Below, piece by piece: positions 47,560 to 57,359 of a stretch of DNA of 64,000 nt; within the stretch, counting starts at the first letter, position 1, and each line of letters opens with the position of its first letter. Source of the stretch: Arion vulgaris (Eukaryota > Mollusca > Gastropoda > Stylommatophora > Arionidae); assembly GCA_020796225.1 (NCBI GenBank), contig CM036771.1, positions 28,936,176-29,000,175 on the forward strand, written 5' to 3'. A program made the translations under genes and the position numbers. The notes under the pieces were generated by a model. That model saw only the letters and a list, made by a program, of their open reading frames with translations. It did no database searches and was not told the DNA's origin.

Positions 47560-48530
47560 AAGCTGGAGACTGGGAAGTTGGAGACTGAGAAGTTGGAGGT
47601 TGGGAAGTTGGAGACTGGGAAGTTGGAGACTGGGAAGTTGGAGGTTGGGAAGTTGGAGACTGGAAAGTTGGAGGCTGGGAAGTTGGAGGTTGGGAAGTTG
47701 GAGGTTGGGAAGTTGGAGACTGGGAAGTTGGAGGTTGGGAAGTTGGAGACTGGGAAGTTGGAGGTTGGGAAGTTGGAGACTGGAAAGTTGGAGGCTGGGA
47801 AGTTGGAGGTTGGGAAGTTGGAGGTTGGGAAGTTGGAGACTGGGAAGTTGGAGGTTGGGAAGTTGGAGACTGGGAAGTTGGAGGTTGGGAAGTTGGAGAC
47901 TGAGAAGTTGGAGGTTGGGAAGTTGGAGACTGGGAAGTTGGAGGTTGGGAAGTTGGAGACTGGGAAGTTGGAGGTTGGGAAGTTGGAGACTGGGAAGTTG
48001 GAGGTTGGGAAGTTGGAGACTGGGAAGTTGGAGACTGGGAAGTTGGAGGTTGGGAAGTTGGAGGTTGGGAAGTTGGAGACTGGGAAGTTGGAGGTTGGGA
48101 AGTTGGAGACTGAGAAGTTGGAGACTGAGAAGTTGGAGGTTGGGAAGTTGGAGACTGGGAAGTTGGAGTTGGAAGTTGGAGACTGAGAAGTTGGAGACTG
48201 AGAAGTTGGAGGCTGGGAAGTTGGAGGTTGGGAAGTTGGAGGTTGGGAAGTTGGAGACTGAGAAGTTGGAGACTGGGAAGTTAGAGACTGGGAAGTTGGA
48301 GGTTGGGAAGTTGGAGACTGAGAAGTTGGAGACTGGAAAGTTGGAGACTGGGAAGTTGGAGGCTGGGAAGTTGGAGGCTGGGAAGTTGGAGGCTGGGAAG
48401 TTGAGGCTGGAGTTGTGACTGGGAAGTTGGAGACTGTAAGTTGAGGCTGGGAGTTGGAGACTGAGAAGTTGGAGACTGAGAAGTTGAGGCTGGGAAGTTG
48501 GAGGCAGGAGTTGGAGGTGGTGTAATTGGA
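47560..48530. repeat. 15-bp minisatellite
   Basis: About 63 copies of 'gaagttggagactgg' or 'gaagttggaggttgg', alternating in a partly regular higher-order pattern. The unit is five codons long, so frames are open on both strands: Lys-Leu-Glu-(Thr/Val)-Gly on plus and Ser-Asn-Phe-Pro-(Thr/Val) on minus, the latter giving an apparent 356-residue ORF at 48569-47499. Units to the right of about 48160 shift register and become irregular. It is purine-rich on the plus strand. Coding is unlikely. Confidence 0.95.
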
Positions 48531-48743
48531 TGAGGCTGGAAGCTCCTCACATCCTTCTCGTGCACACAATTAATTTGTTTGTTTAAAGCGGAGCAGGATA
48601 AAAACTACTAATTCAATTCAAAACAAAGTCAAAATAATTGTCCAGCATTTCCACAGAAGTAAATGAATTGCCGACAGATTTCATCTTAAGCAAATACAGA
48701 TGCGAAAAGAGGATTTGTATTTATTTAATGCTGATTGATTGAT

Positions 48744-48889
48744 TATATGGAGATGTACATAGACTCCGGTTGACCACTAACTGCTTTAAAAGTATACAAA
48801 TCGATGTATGCCCAAGACAAGCTATATGGAGATGTACATGGACTCTGGTTGACCACTAACTATTTTAAAGGTATACAAATCGATGTCTG
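48744..48889. repeat. 79-bp tandem duplication
   Basis: 'tatatggagatgtacat' at 48744 and again at 48823, with 'ggttgaccactaacta' or '-ctg' and 'tatacaaatcgatgt' in each copy; about 90% identical. It shares no sequence with the 79-bp satellite at 57554, so the equal period is coincidence. Sequence 48890-49369 has no recognised feature. Confidence 0.9.
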
Positions 48890-49369
48890 AAAACGTTGGA
48901 AGAAGAAGAATTTAATGCTGAAGAATGGTGTTGCCACACACTTGGACATAACATATTATATGTTCTAAATGATTTGTTACATACATGAGCCATTAGAGAA
49001 AAAGTTAACTGCAGAGGAATGGATACTCTTGCAAAAACTGTGGACAATAGAAAAATACGTTGTCCAGAACACAGTGGGATGGACTAAAGAGAAAGATGTG
49101 ACTTTTATTCAGTCATTGTTCTGATCCAGGTTGATATGAATGTTCTACAAATACTGAGGTAGACACTTACAATGACAATATCTTTTAAGTTGTTGAAAGA
49201 AATGAATGAAATCATTGACCAAAGCATTTGATCAGATTTAATATCATCCTGCTTTTTCCCGAGGCATGTTTCTTTCTTACGTTAAAATAAATCATCTATG
49301 GATTCAATGATGATAAATTAGTTGTGTGAATTGGTTATTGGTTACTAAACTGACGTCATTTGCACTCCG

Positions 49370-49930
49370 GGCAGACCCATAGGTGCTCAGTCTCCCCAAC
49401 ATATATCGAAGAGTATGCATACTGATGGTTCCTGTGACGCGCTGATTAAACACACCTCTCACTGCCTCTCAAGCATCCATTTCGACTTGAACAACGGGTA
49501 ACTCCAAACTGCTTAAATCGCTTGATCGATTAAACATCGATTTTAGTGTCTTCATCCAACAGACAGTCGCGAAGAGACCGAAGAACATCCCCTTATCCAT
49601 CTTCAACTCCCCAACAATCGATGCTGTTGATGCAAGCCATGCCGCTCTCTCATTACCGTAAACACCCGCATGCCCAGGACAGTATATCCACGTAAGCCGA
49701 TGGAGGTTAGAAACTTCTATAGACGACATCCACTCATAACGAAACCTGCCCTTCTGGATCTTGTGAAGCATCGACTGAGAGTCAGATACAACAACTGCCC
49801 CAGTAAATGAAGTCCCAGAAATCCAATGGAGGGCAGCAGTAACGGCCTCAACCTCCATCCTCATACTAGAAGTAGTTGTCCTGTATGCCCCACTTGGCTC
49901 TGCAACAACTCTACCATGCGCATTGTGTGA
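49370..49930 (-). mobile_element. 5'-truncated LINE: RNase H and C-terminal fragment
   Basis: Minus-strand frame 49864 to 49469 encodes 'MRMEVEAVTAALHWISG', 'AVVVSDSQSMLHKIQKG' and 'LTWIYCPGHAGVYGNERAA'. These are the E, D and H blocks of a LINE RNase H. The first aspartate block is partly visible further 5' (near 49900) in a broken frame. After a frameshift, 'GVFNQRVTGTISMHTLRYML' (about 49460 to 49400) corresponds to 'TGVVSRHTLMDIL' of the element at 45695, so the two are related but clearly different families. Its 3' end lies near 49370, followed by 'gatgataaatta'-type sequence. Sequence 49931-50394 has no recognised feature. Confidence 0.75.
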
Positions 49931-50394
49931 AGAAATGTGTTACTGTCGAAATGACCAAGCGTATTGACAATACAGAGACACACGAAACAATATATGAATA
50001 ATATGTAATTGTTACATAAATTAAACAAGAAGATTGTCCCGAGTTTGATGACATTCTGTGATGGGAAAAGTTGAAAAAACAACAATGGTCTAAACAAACT
50101 GCATCGATTGTCGAGCTTTAACAATACACTGATTAAACCACAGTGACTGTTGCTGCATCGTCTGTTTCCAGTGAATGTAACTTTTAATAGACCGGACAAA
50201 TCATCGATAAAATAAAAAGTCAAGCAATGTACTACATCTATTTATTTTTGTAAAGCTGATCAAGCAACATGTATTACAGCGTTCACGATTAATTTGTGAG
50301 ACTTGTGAGACAGAGAAAATTGATACTATTGGCCATCAATCATCATTATTGTTTGCAGTTATGAATTTATTAACCATAAATATTGCTCTAACTA

Positions 50395-50525
50395 TAGATT
50401 GATTGATTGATTGAGAGGACCATCATCATTGCACTTTGGTAATATGTAGGCTCCGATCTCTTTCTTACACAGGAAGACCTCAGTTGCAGTGCAGAACTCC
50501 GTAGCACCAACGCAGGGTCCCCGAT
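50395..50525 (-). mobile_element. LINE 3' end fragment with (TCAA)n tail
   Basis: The minus strand encodes a short C-terminal remnant around 'RSEPTYYQSAMMMV' and ends in 'tcaatcaatcaatc' (50396-50412). It resembles the end of the RNase H LINEs at 45695 and 49370. Only about 130 bp survive. Confidence 0.45.
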
Positions 50526-50595
50526 GTAATTTTGTAGATGGTGAAGATATTTTGTAGTGTCTTTGTTTTTATCTTGTTCTAATTATAATTGTGCA

Positions 50596-51055
50596 AGAAG
50601 TATTGTGGACTATGTGAGTTGAATATTTCTATTGTGGACTATGTGAGTTGAATATTTCTATTGTGGACTATGTGAGTTGAATATTTCTATTGTGGACTAT
50701 GTGAGTTGAATATTTCTATTGTGGACTATGTGAGTTGAATATTTCTATTGTGGACTATGTGAGTTGAATATTTCTATTGTGGACTATGTGAGTTGAATAT
50801 TTCTATTGTGGACTATGTAAGTTGAATATTTCTATTGTGGACTATGTAAGTTGAATATTTCTATTGTGGACTATGTGAGTTGAATATTTCTATTGTAGAC
50901 TATGTGAGTTGAATATTTCTATTGTGGACTATGTGAGTTGAATATTTCTATTGTGGACTATGTGAGTTGAATATTTCTATTGTGGACTATGTAAGTTGAA
51001 TATTTCTATTGTAGACTATGTGAGTTGAATATTTCTATTGTAGACTATGTGAGTT
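50596..51055. repeat. 29-bp minisatellite
   Basis: About 16 nearly identical units, each made of 'tggactatgtgagttg' (16 bp) followed by 'aatatttctattg' (13 bp). Variants 'tagac' and 'gtaag' recur in several units. Confidence 0.95.
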
Positions 51056-51893
51056 GCTGGACTATGAGTTGTACTGGTTGAGTTGTCAGGACTATGTGAG
51101 TTGTGACTATTGCTGAGTTGTGGACTATGTGAGTTGTGGACTATGTGAGTGCTGTGGACTATGTGAGTTGCTGGACTATGTGAGTTGTGGACTATGTGAG
51201 TTGTGGACTATGTGAGTTGTGGACTATGTGAGTTGTGGACTATGTGAGTTGTGAACTATGTGAGTTGTGGACTATGTGAGTTGTAGACTATGTGAGTTGT
51301 GGACTATGTGAGTTGTAGACTATGTGAGTTGTGGACTATGTGAGTTGTGAACTATGTGAGTTGTGGACTATGTGAGTTGTGGACTATGTGAGTTGTGAAC
51401 TATGTGAGTTGTGGACTATGTGAGTTGTAGACTATGTGAGTTGTAGACTATGTGAGTTGTGGACTAGTGTGAGTATTGTGGACTATGTGAGTTGATGGAC
51501 TATGTGTATGAGTTGTGGACTATGTGAGTTGTGGACTATGTGAGTTGTGGACTATGGGAGTTGTGGACTATGTGAGTTGTGGACTATGGAGTTGTGACTA
51601 TGTGAGTTGTGGACTATGTGAGTTGTGACTATTGAGTTGTGGACTATGTGAGTTGTGGACTATGTGAGTTGTGGACTGTGAGTTGTGGACTATGTGAGTT
51701 GTGGACTATGTGAGTTGTGGACTATGTGAGTTGTGGACTATGTGAGTTGTGGACTATGTGAGTTGTGGACTATGTGAGTTGTGTACTATGTGAGTTGTGG
51801 ACTATGTGAGTTGTGGACTATGTGAGTTGTAGACTATGTGAGTTGTGGACTATGTGAGTTGTGGACTATGTGAGTTGTGGACTATGTGAGTTG
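51056..51893. repeat. 16-bp minisatellite derived from the 29-bp unit
   Basis: About 50 copies of 'tggactatgtgagttg', i.e. the 29-bp unit without its 13-bp part, with scattered indels between 51056 and 51120 and near 51470-51660. The last unit is followed by 'aatatttct' (51892-51901), the start of the 13-bp part, so the right edge returns to the longer unit. Confidence 0.95.
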
Positions 51894-51901
51894 AATATTT
51901 C

Positions 51902-52075
51902 TCCCAACATTATGCTATCAGTCTCAAACCTGGATGTTGACATCAAACGACAGAAGAAAAAAAATAATCACGACAGAGATGGAGTGGCTACGCATAGAGC
52001 TGGGTGTATCAAGACAAAACATCTTTAGAAATGAAGACATCAGAAAAGAAGTTGATACAACATGAGTACTGAACT
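51902..52075 (+). mobile_element. RTE-like LINE fragment (family A)
   Basis: 'cccaacattatgctatcagt' begins a stretch that encodes 'NIMLSVSNLDVDIKRQK'. It is the complement of the family A region at about 44410-44340, and continues toward the 'RLGVSRQN-FRNEDIRKE'-like block. Degenerate. From 52076 to 52660 I see no feature; the ORF at 52478-52678 has no recognised family. Confidence 0.7.
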
Positions 52076-52660
52076 TTAAGCAGAAACAACAAATTAAATT
52101 TCGTGAAGGGTCTAAAGCCGAAGGGTTGACTTCATTGCATCAGGTTTTGATCCCATATGGCCCGTACTCTCTCCACTGAAATTAAATAGCTCTGCCACAT
52201 AATCAGATTACAAACAGATAGTACTCATCAAGACTTTAATTAATGCTAGAACGTTTTCTAGTAATATTTAAAAGGGCTTATAATCCAAACAGGAGACTTG
52301 CTGTAATTATTGACTAGGCCAAAGTTTATAACTAAATATACTTTGTTCAGCATACATTACAAATACAAAAGATCAAACACCAACATGTGTCTCTGAAATG
52401 GGTTCCCTGAGAAACTTGAGATAGGGGATAACCTAGAGAGACATGGAGGCAAACTGCAGACAGAGAAAGATAAGAGGATGGAAAGACCTGGTATTCAACT
52501 AAGCTGGCTTGTTCAAGACAGATTTGGTTGGAGGAAATCTATTGATGCCTTATGCTTCAAGGAAAGTTATGAGAAGAAGAGAGACTTTTCAAGCATTCTA
52601 CTTTCTTGTGTAAAATGTAAAGTCAATTCTTGGCTTATCAATTGGACAATTGCCGATTTG

Positions 52661-52714
52661 ATGGTAAAGGACCGTTAGCATAATGTGGGGAGAAAGATTG
52701 TGTTGAACATTGCT
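52661..52714 (-). mobile_element. RTE-like LINE fragment (family A), left of the LINE insertion
   Basis: 'ttagcataatgtggggagaa' and 'agattgtgttgaacattgct' match the family A copy at 44376-44415. The match continues at 56934, showing that one family A copy was split by the 4.2-kb LINE. The target duplication 'ttgaacattgct' is at 52703-52714 and perfectly repeated at 56934-56945. Confidence 0.85.
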
Positions 52715-52736
52715 TCTTCTTCTTCTTTGCGATCGC
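52713..52736 (-). other. LINE 3' terminal motif and GAA tail
   Basis: Read on the minus strand, 'gcgatcgcaaagaagaag' plus further GAA units end the element at its target duplication. The same motif, in variants, ends the LINEs at 6138-6150 and 17004-17012 and the SINE at 7653-7664; SINE-A copies end in 'acgcaaagaagaagaag'. It is the likely recognition end for the element's reverse transcriptase. Confidence 0.75.
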
Positions 52737-55700
52737 TTTTTGATGATTATACCGTTAGACGCGTTCTTATGATGAAATCGACTGTTGTCTGGAGCTCATC
52801 TCTAGTGCCATGTAGTTTTGAATGTAGTGTTGTGTTGTAGGCCAGCATTCCTTTCTTGGGAGGACATACAGGGGCAGTCTTGCAGGACATGTTCTGTGGT
52901 TTGTTCATCGGAGCCACAGGGGCACAGAGGGGTTGGGACAATCGCAGCCTGTGTAGGTGTTTGTTCAGTCTGTTATGACCTATCCTGAGTCGGAAGATGA
53001 TAGTCTGTCCTTGTCTGTCAAGTGTGTGGTAGTCATCGTTGGATGTTGTAGGTTCTTTTCTAATGTCCATGATAGCTCTTTTTTTTTCAAAGTATGTGAT
53101 TTCATTATCTATTTGTTCACATTCTGCTCCTTTTTAGCAAGTTTGTCTGCCTTCTCGTTACCTGGCACTCCGCAGTGTGATGGTACCCACTGAAGTGTAA
53201 CTCTTTTGTTGGTAGAGATCTTGCTGAGCTCTTTTCTCAGGGATGGATGGTTACTCTGTAGGGCTTGCAGAACAGATAGCGCGTCTGTGAAAGATACCAC
53301 TTGTTGGCAGTCAGAGTTGGAATTATTGATCATGATTGCGGCCTGTAGTAGTGCTTGAGCCTCTGCAGTGTAGTTTGAACAAAATTTACCAGTTGGCATG
53401 TACTTTGTTTCGGTGAGATTGTTGGGATATGTAATATAGATACCGGCCCCTCCGTTCTTAATTGCATCTGTTGCAGATCCATCGGTGTAGACGTGGATCC
53501 ATGATTGTTTAGGGTAGTTTTCTTGGATCATGCACATAGTGGATGTTCTCTTCTGCAGGTCATTGTGTATTTCTCCAGTTGTGATTCCACTAATTGTTGT
53601 TATGATTTTTGCTGTATCGCTAACTTGTTCCCAGGGAACAGGGTCGAGACTAGGTACCAGCGGTGTTGTGTGCCTTGGTAGGTCATCTTGGTACTGTCTT
53701 TTTAGACGCTTTCCCCGATGGACGAAGCTGCTGCGTTTTAGTCGTCCAAGTGCCAGATCATTTAATCTTGCTTTCATTGGATGCAAGGGCATACTGGTGT
53801 ATTTCTCCATCTGGATCATATTCTTGGTTTCCCTTCTGTAAGCCAGGGCTTGTACTCCAGTGGTTTTTGTGCATCTCTGTGATAGGAGTAGATTTCATGG
53901 CTCGGTGATGATCCTGAGTGCTTGATTTTGCACTCTGTCCAATGTCTGCAGGTGTGTGTTAGGCTGTAGCCCATGCTGTTGAGCCGAACTCTAGGTGAGG
54001 TCTGATTGTTCCGCTGTAGACTTTCTTAAGTGTGTGTTCATTAGCTCCCCAGTTGGTACCTGCCAGTTTTCTGAGTATTCCAATTTTCCGTCTGGCCTTT
54101 CCTTCTGTGTTTTCTATATGCTTGTTCCATGTGAGTCGTTTATCAAATGTGATCCCTAGATAAGTTGGATTGCTTTCTTCTTGTATTGGGGTGGTTCCTA
54201 AGTGTATGTTGGCTGCTTTGTCCCTGGGGAGAGGGAGAACAGTGTTGTGGAGGTTTTGTCTGTGTTAATTGTAACGTACCATTTCTCTGCCCATTCCATA
54301 AGTTTATCTGCCGCTCGCTGTATTCTACCGGTTGCAGATGTTGTGTGTTCGTCTGCGCACCATAGCACTAAATCATCTGCATATAGAGCGGCCTTCACTC
54401 CAGCTGGCAGATCCTTTACTAGGTCGTTGATGTAGACAAGGAAGAGAGTTGGAGACATAACTCCTCCCTGGTACCCCATGACGCAGTAAGACCTTTTTGC
54501 TCTGATGTCCATCAAGTGTGACTCTGGTTCTTCTATTGTGCAGGAACGATTGGATCCATCTTTGCATGTTGCCTTGGATTCCATTTCTTTTGAGCTTTGC
54601 CATAAGACCATCTTTCCACACCTTGTCGAAGGCCTGCTTGAAGTCTACCCATAATGTTAGTACCTTTTTTTTCTCTTGGAAGGCATCTTCAACGGACTGG
54701 GCTACATAGGTAACTTGGTCTTCTATGCTATGGCATTCCCTGAATCCTGCTTGTTCCGGAACCAAAATCTGCTCCGATTCTAAAAACCATTTCAATCTGT
54801 TGTTGATGACTCTTTCCATGGTTTTAGCAACACAGCTTGTCAGACTGATTGGTCGATAGCTTGAAGCCTTGGTTCTGCATTTTCCTTTTTTTCAGTATGG
54901 GTAGTGTGATGGCTTCTCTCCAGATTTGAGGGGACTACACCTTTCTGCCAGCTGTGGTTTATAATTTCAAGCAACTTTAACAGCTACTAAGCTCAGGTTT
55001 ATAAGCATTTCGTTGCTAATTTTGTCTGGTCCAGGTGCTTTTTTATTTTTAAGTTTAGAAATTGAGTTTGTAGTTCTCCGAGAGTGATAGGTTCTCTCAT
55101 TGGAGCAGAGGGTGTAGGCAGCCTTCATTCCCTTGCAATTCTGTTCTAATTTTTTTTATGGTCTTTGTCTATGCTGAGATTGCTTTCTCTACTATATGTA
55201 GTAGCAAGCAGATCTGCAGCTTGTTTTTTCCTTATAATTTTCCCACTTTCCTCCAGTGTAATGCTCTGTCTTGTTGATGTAGGTTCTTCATTTAGGGACT
55301 TAACTAGCTGCCAGAGTTTTCCACCATCTTTTCCTAGGTTTAGAGCTGCTGTTTTGTCTCTCCAGCTTTTCCGTTTTTCTATTAACTTTGTTTTCTGGAA
55401 TGCTGCTACCGCCCTTTTCCATTTATTGTGGGATTCTAGTGATGGCCGGCATTCTGCATTTTTCCTGGCTTCATTCATGTCCTCCTGACACTTTTGCAGT
55501 GTGCTTGACCAGTATGGAATGTATCCCCGCTGACATCCTCTAGGAATGGCTTCTTTTGCGGCTAGAAGAATGCATCTGTTAAAGTCTTTTACTACTTTAT
55601 TGATATCACCATCTTTCACAACTATTTCAGACAAAAGTGAAGTTGTCTGATGTTTGAAGAGTTCCCAGTTGGCCTTTTTATAGTTCCATCTAGTGATGGC

Positions 55701-56933
55701 AGGGCTGGTGTTAATGGTTACACTCCGGATGGTAAGAAATACTGGTCGATGGTCACTTCCTCCTAGTTGATCTCCTATCTCCCTGCTTATCAGTCCAGAT
55801 ATGTCTGGGGTAGAGAAGGCTAGATCAGGAGTGGAAGTTGAGTGCCATCTTCTGGAGTAGAAGGTAGGGGTGTCAGAGGGGACATTGATTAGTATAAGAG
55901 AGTGATCGTCTTGCCATGTTTCTACCTCTTCTCCCCTGCGATCTAGGTGGTTGTATCCCCAGCTCTGGGAGTGACTATTGAAATCTCCAACTGCAATAAA
56001 GTTAGTGTCAGGTACCTGTATTGTGTTGAGGTTCTGTGGTTTGTCGTTTGGGCAGTAATAATTTAGTAACTGTATGTTTGTGCTATCTGTTTGTAGTTTG
56101 AGAAGTTGGTACTCGGCTCCGTCCATGTGTGTCTGTTTTTCAGTGGAATGTATGTTGTTTTTTACTAGAGTGAGTACTCCTCCCTTTCTCCTATCTTGTC
56201 TGTCCGATCTATGGCATTGGTATCCCCTTATTTTGAAAGTTTGGTCTACTTGCAAGTGCGTCTCTTGGATACAACAAATACTGACCTGCTTTTCGTGTAA
56301 GACGTTTTCCAATTCTGTTTTTTTTATTATATCCAGCCTGCTTGCTGTTTACTCCTTCTGCGTTCCAGTGCATAATGACAAGTGGCACTTTGGCGTTCTT
56401 GTTTTCTGAATCATATTCAATATATTGTCGCCTGATACGGCGGGGTGTCTTTCGATGTCTATGGGAAGGGGTAGGTCGGGAAGGGGTAGGTCGGGACCGG
56501 GTTTTCGTGCCCAACACTACTTCAACTACGCACGGCTCGGTGTGTCGATCTACATCATAATTTTTATCGGACGGTATAATCATCTTATATAAGCGTGAGA
56601 TGCGTGATACTATGGTTTTTGTGCGCCTTTTGGCCTAGTATCGCCGACTTCAGCACCTTTTCAGAGGAGAGGGCTCGTCCCTATTTGTTCCGTATTCAAG
56701 CTAACACGGTCGCTGCATGTCGGTAACGATCAGCGGCGAAACATCGGACCCCATCCCACTCCAGGTCGGCCATCCATTGAAAACCTAATTCCCACAATGA
56801 ATATAAACATCCCTCGTGTAGAATTTGAGAACATTGCACACGGCACAAACACTGGAAAAGGGTGAAATAATCCAACATCGCCGCCTAGCGAAACTAAACA
56901 CAGCTATCCGCCGCCATCTTGAAACCGGAAGTC
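52715..56933 (-). mobile_element. Apparently full-length I-type LINE: endonuclease, RT, RNase H, zinc knuckle
   Basis: A 4219-bp element on the minus strand between perfect 12-bp target duplications. After a 350-base 5' leader the ORF starts at ATG 56583. 'VIMHWNAEGVNSK' (near 56380) opens the APE-type endonuclease. 'QETHL' (56269-56255), 'GDFNSHSQSWG' (55989-55957), 'TPDLAF' and 'GGSDHRPVF' (55766-55740) carry its catalytic set. A basic linker follows. RT shows 'VDFKQAFDKVWKDGL' (54650-54604) and 'LYADDLVLW' (54388-54362). RNase H has 'VYTDGSATDA' (53493-53464), 'SFTDALSVLQ' and 'HCGVPGNEKADKLAKK' (53186-53139). A Cys/His block 'CGSDEQTTEHVLQDCP' ends it (52921-52874). Frameshifts at about 56318 (A-run), 55146-54820, about 54450 and 54198-53819 inactivate it. 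No separate ORF1 is present. The 3' end is 'gcgatcgcaaagaagaag'. I-type is inferred from RNase H plus Cys/His order. Confidence 0.92.
56905..56933 (-). promoter_or_regulatory. LINE internal promoter: ETS-like and YY1-like sites at the 5' end
   Basis: The element's first bases on the minus strand are 'gacttccggtttcaagatgg' continuing 'cggcgg'. 'CTTCCGG' (56931-56925) is an ETS site in reverse. 'CAAGATGGCGGC' (56921-56910) fits the YY1 consensus and starts at element position 13. Human L1 has a YY1 site at almost the same position, where it sets the transcription start; function here is inference. The ATG inside the site opens an 8-codon reading frame (56917-56894) upstream of the main ORF. Confidence 0.65.
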
Positions 56934-57275
56934 TTGAACATTGCTCTTTTTGTGTCTATGGTGACATGTTTGCATTTTAAAATTGGCGCCATTTGTCCTA
57001 CCATTTGATTTGCTTTCTGGCATGTGTGTTGAATTTCATTAGTTATTCTTCCTTTTGCTGAAAAAATGCTCCTCCCCAGGTATGTGAAGTCTTTGACTTG
57101 TTTTAATGGGCGATTGTCGATGGAGATATTGAAAAAATGCTCCTCCCCAGGTATGTGAAGTCTTTGACTTGTTTTAATGGGCGATTGTCGATGGAGATAT
57201 TGGTAGCGCTTTCATCTCTGACGAATGTCATTACTTCGGTTTTGTCGATGTTTATTCTCATGTTGTATAACGTGC
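56934..57275 (-). mobile_element. RTE-like LINE fragment (family A), right of the LINE insertion
   Basis: Starts with the right target duplication and continues 'ctttttgtgtctatggtgac', 'aaaattggcgccatttgtcc' and 'cggttttgtcgatgtttatt', collinear with 44410-44655. Coding blocks ('LGSI..ngrItNeI'-like and 'nIsIdnR') are recognisable but broken. It contains an internal 71-bp tandem duplication. It ends near 57275, close to the SINE-B copy. Confidence 0.85.
57058..57199. repeat. 71-bp tandem duplication inside the RTE-like copy
   Basis: 'gaaaaaatgctcctccccag' begins at 57058 and again at 57129, with 'gacttgttttaatgggcgat' and 'tgtcgatggagatatt' in both; the two units look identical. Family A copies elsewhere have the segment once, so the duplication arose locally and recently. 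Confidence 0.95.
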
Positions 57276-57359
57276 ATCTTCAATGACAAGTTTAGATTTG
57301 TTTTGGTAATGTGTAGACAGAATAATGTGCTTATTTAACTCATAAAATGAAATGAAAAT

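Noticed and set aside
47499..48569. 356-residue open frame on the minus strand made of Ser-Asn-Phe-Pro-(Thr/Val) repeats
   Set aside because: It is the translation of a 15-bp minisatellite that is open in frames on both strands. There is no signal peptide, no unique domain and no intron or promoter signal.
48744..48889. Relationship between this 79-bp duplication and the 79-bp satellite
   Set aside because: Same length but no sequence in common.
55165..55488. Plus-strand open frames of 100 or more residues inside the LINE at 52715-56933
   Set aside because: They are antisense to the LINE ORF, which has clear endonuclease, RT and RNase H motifs on the minus strand.
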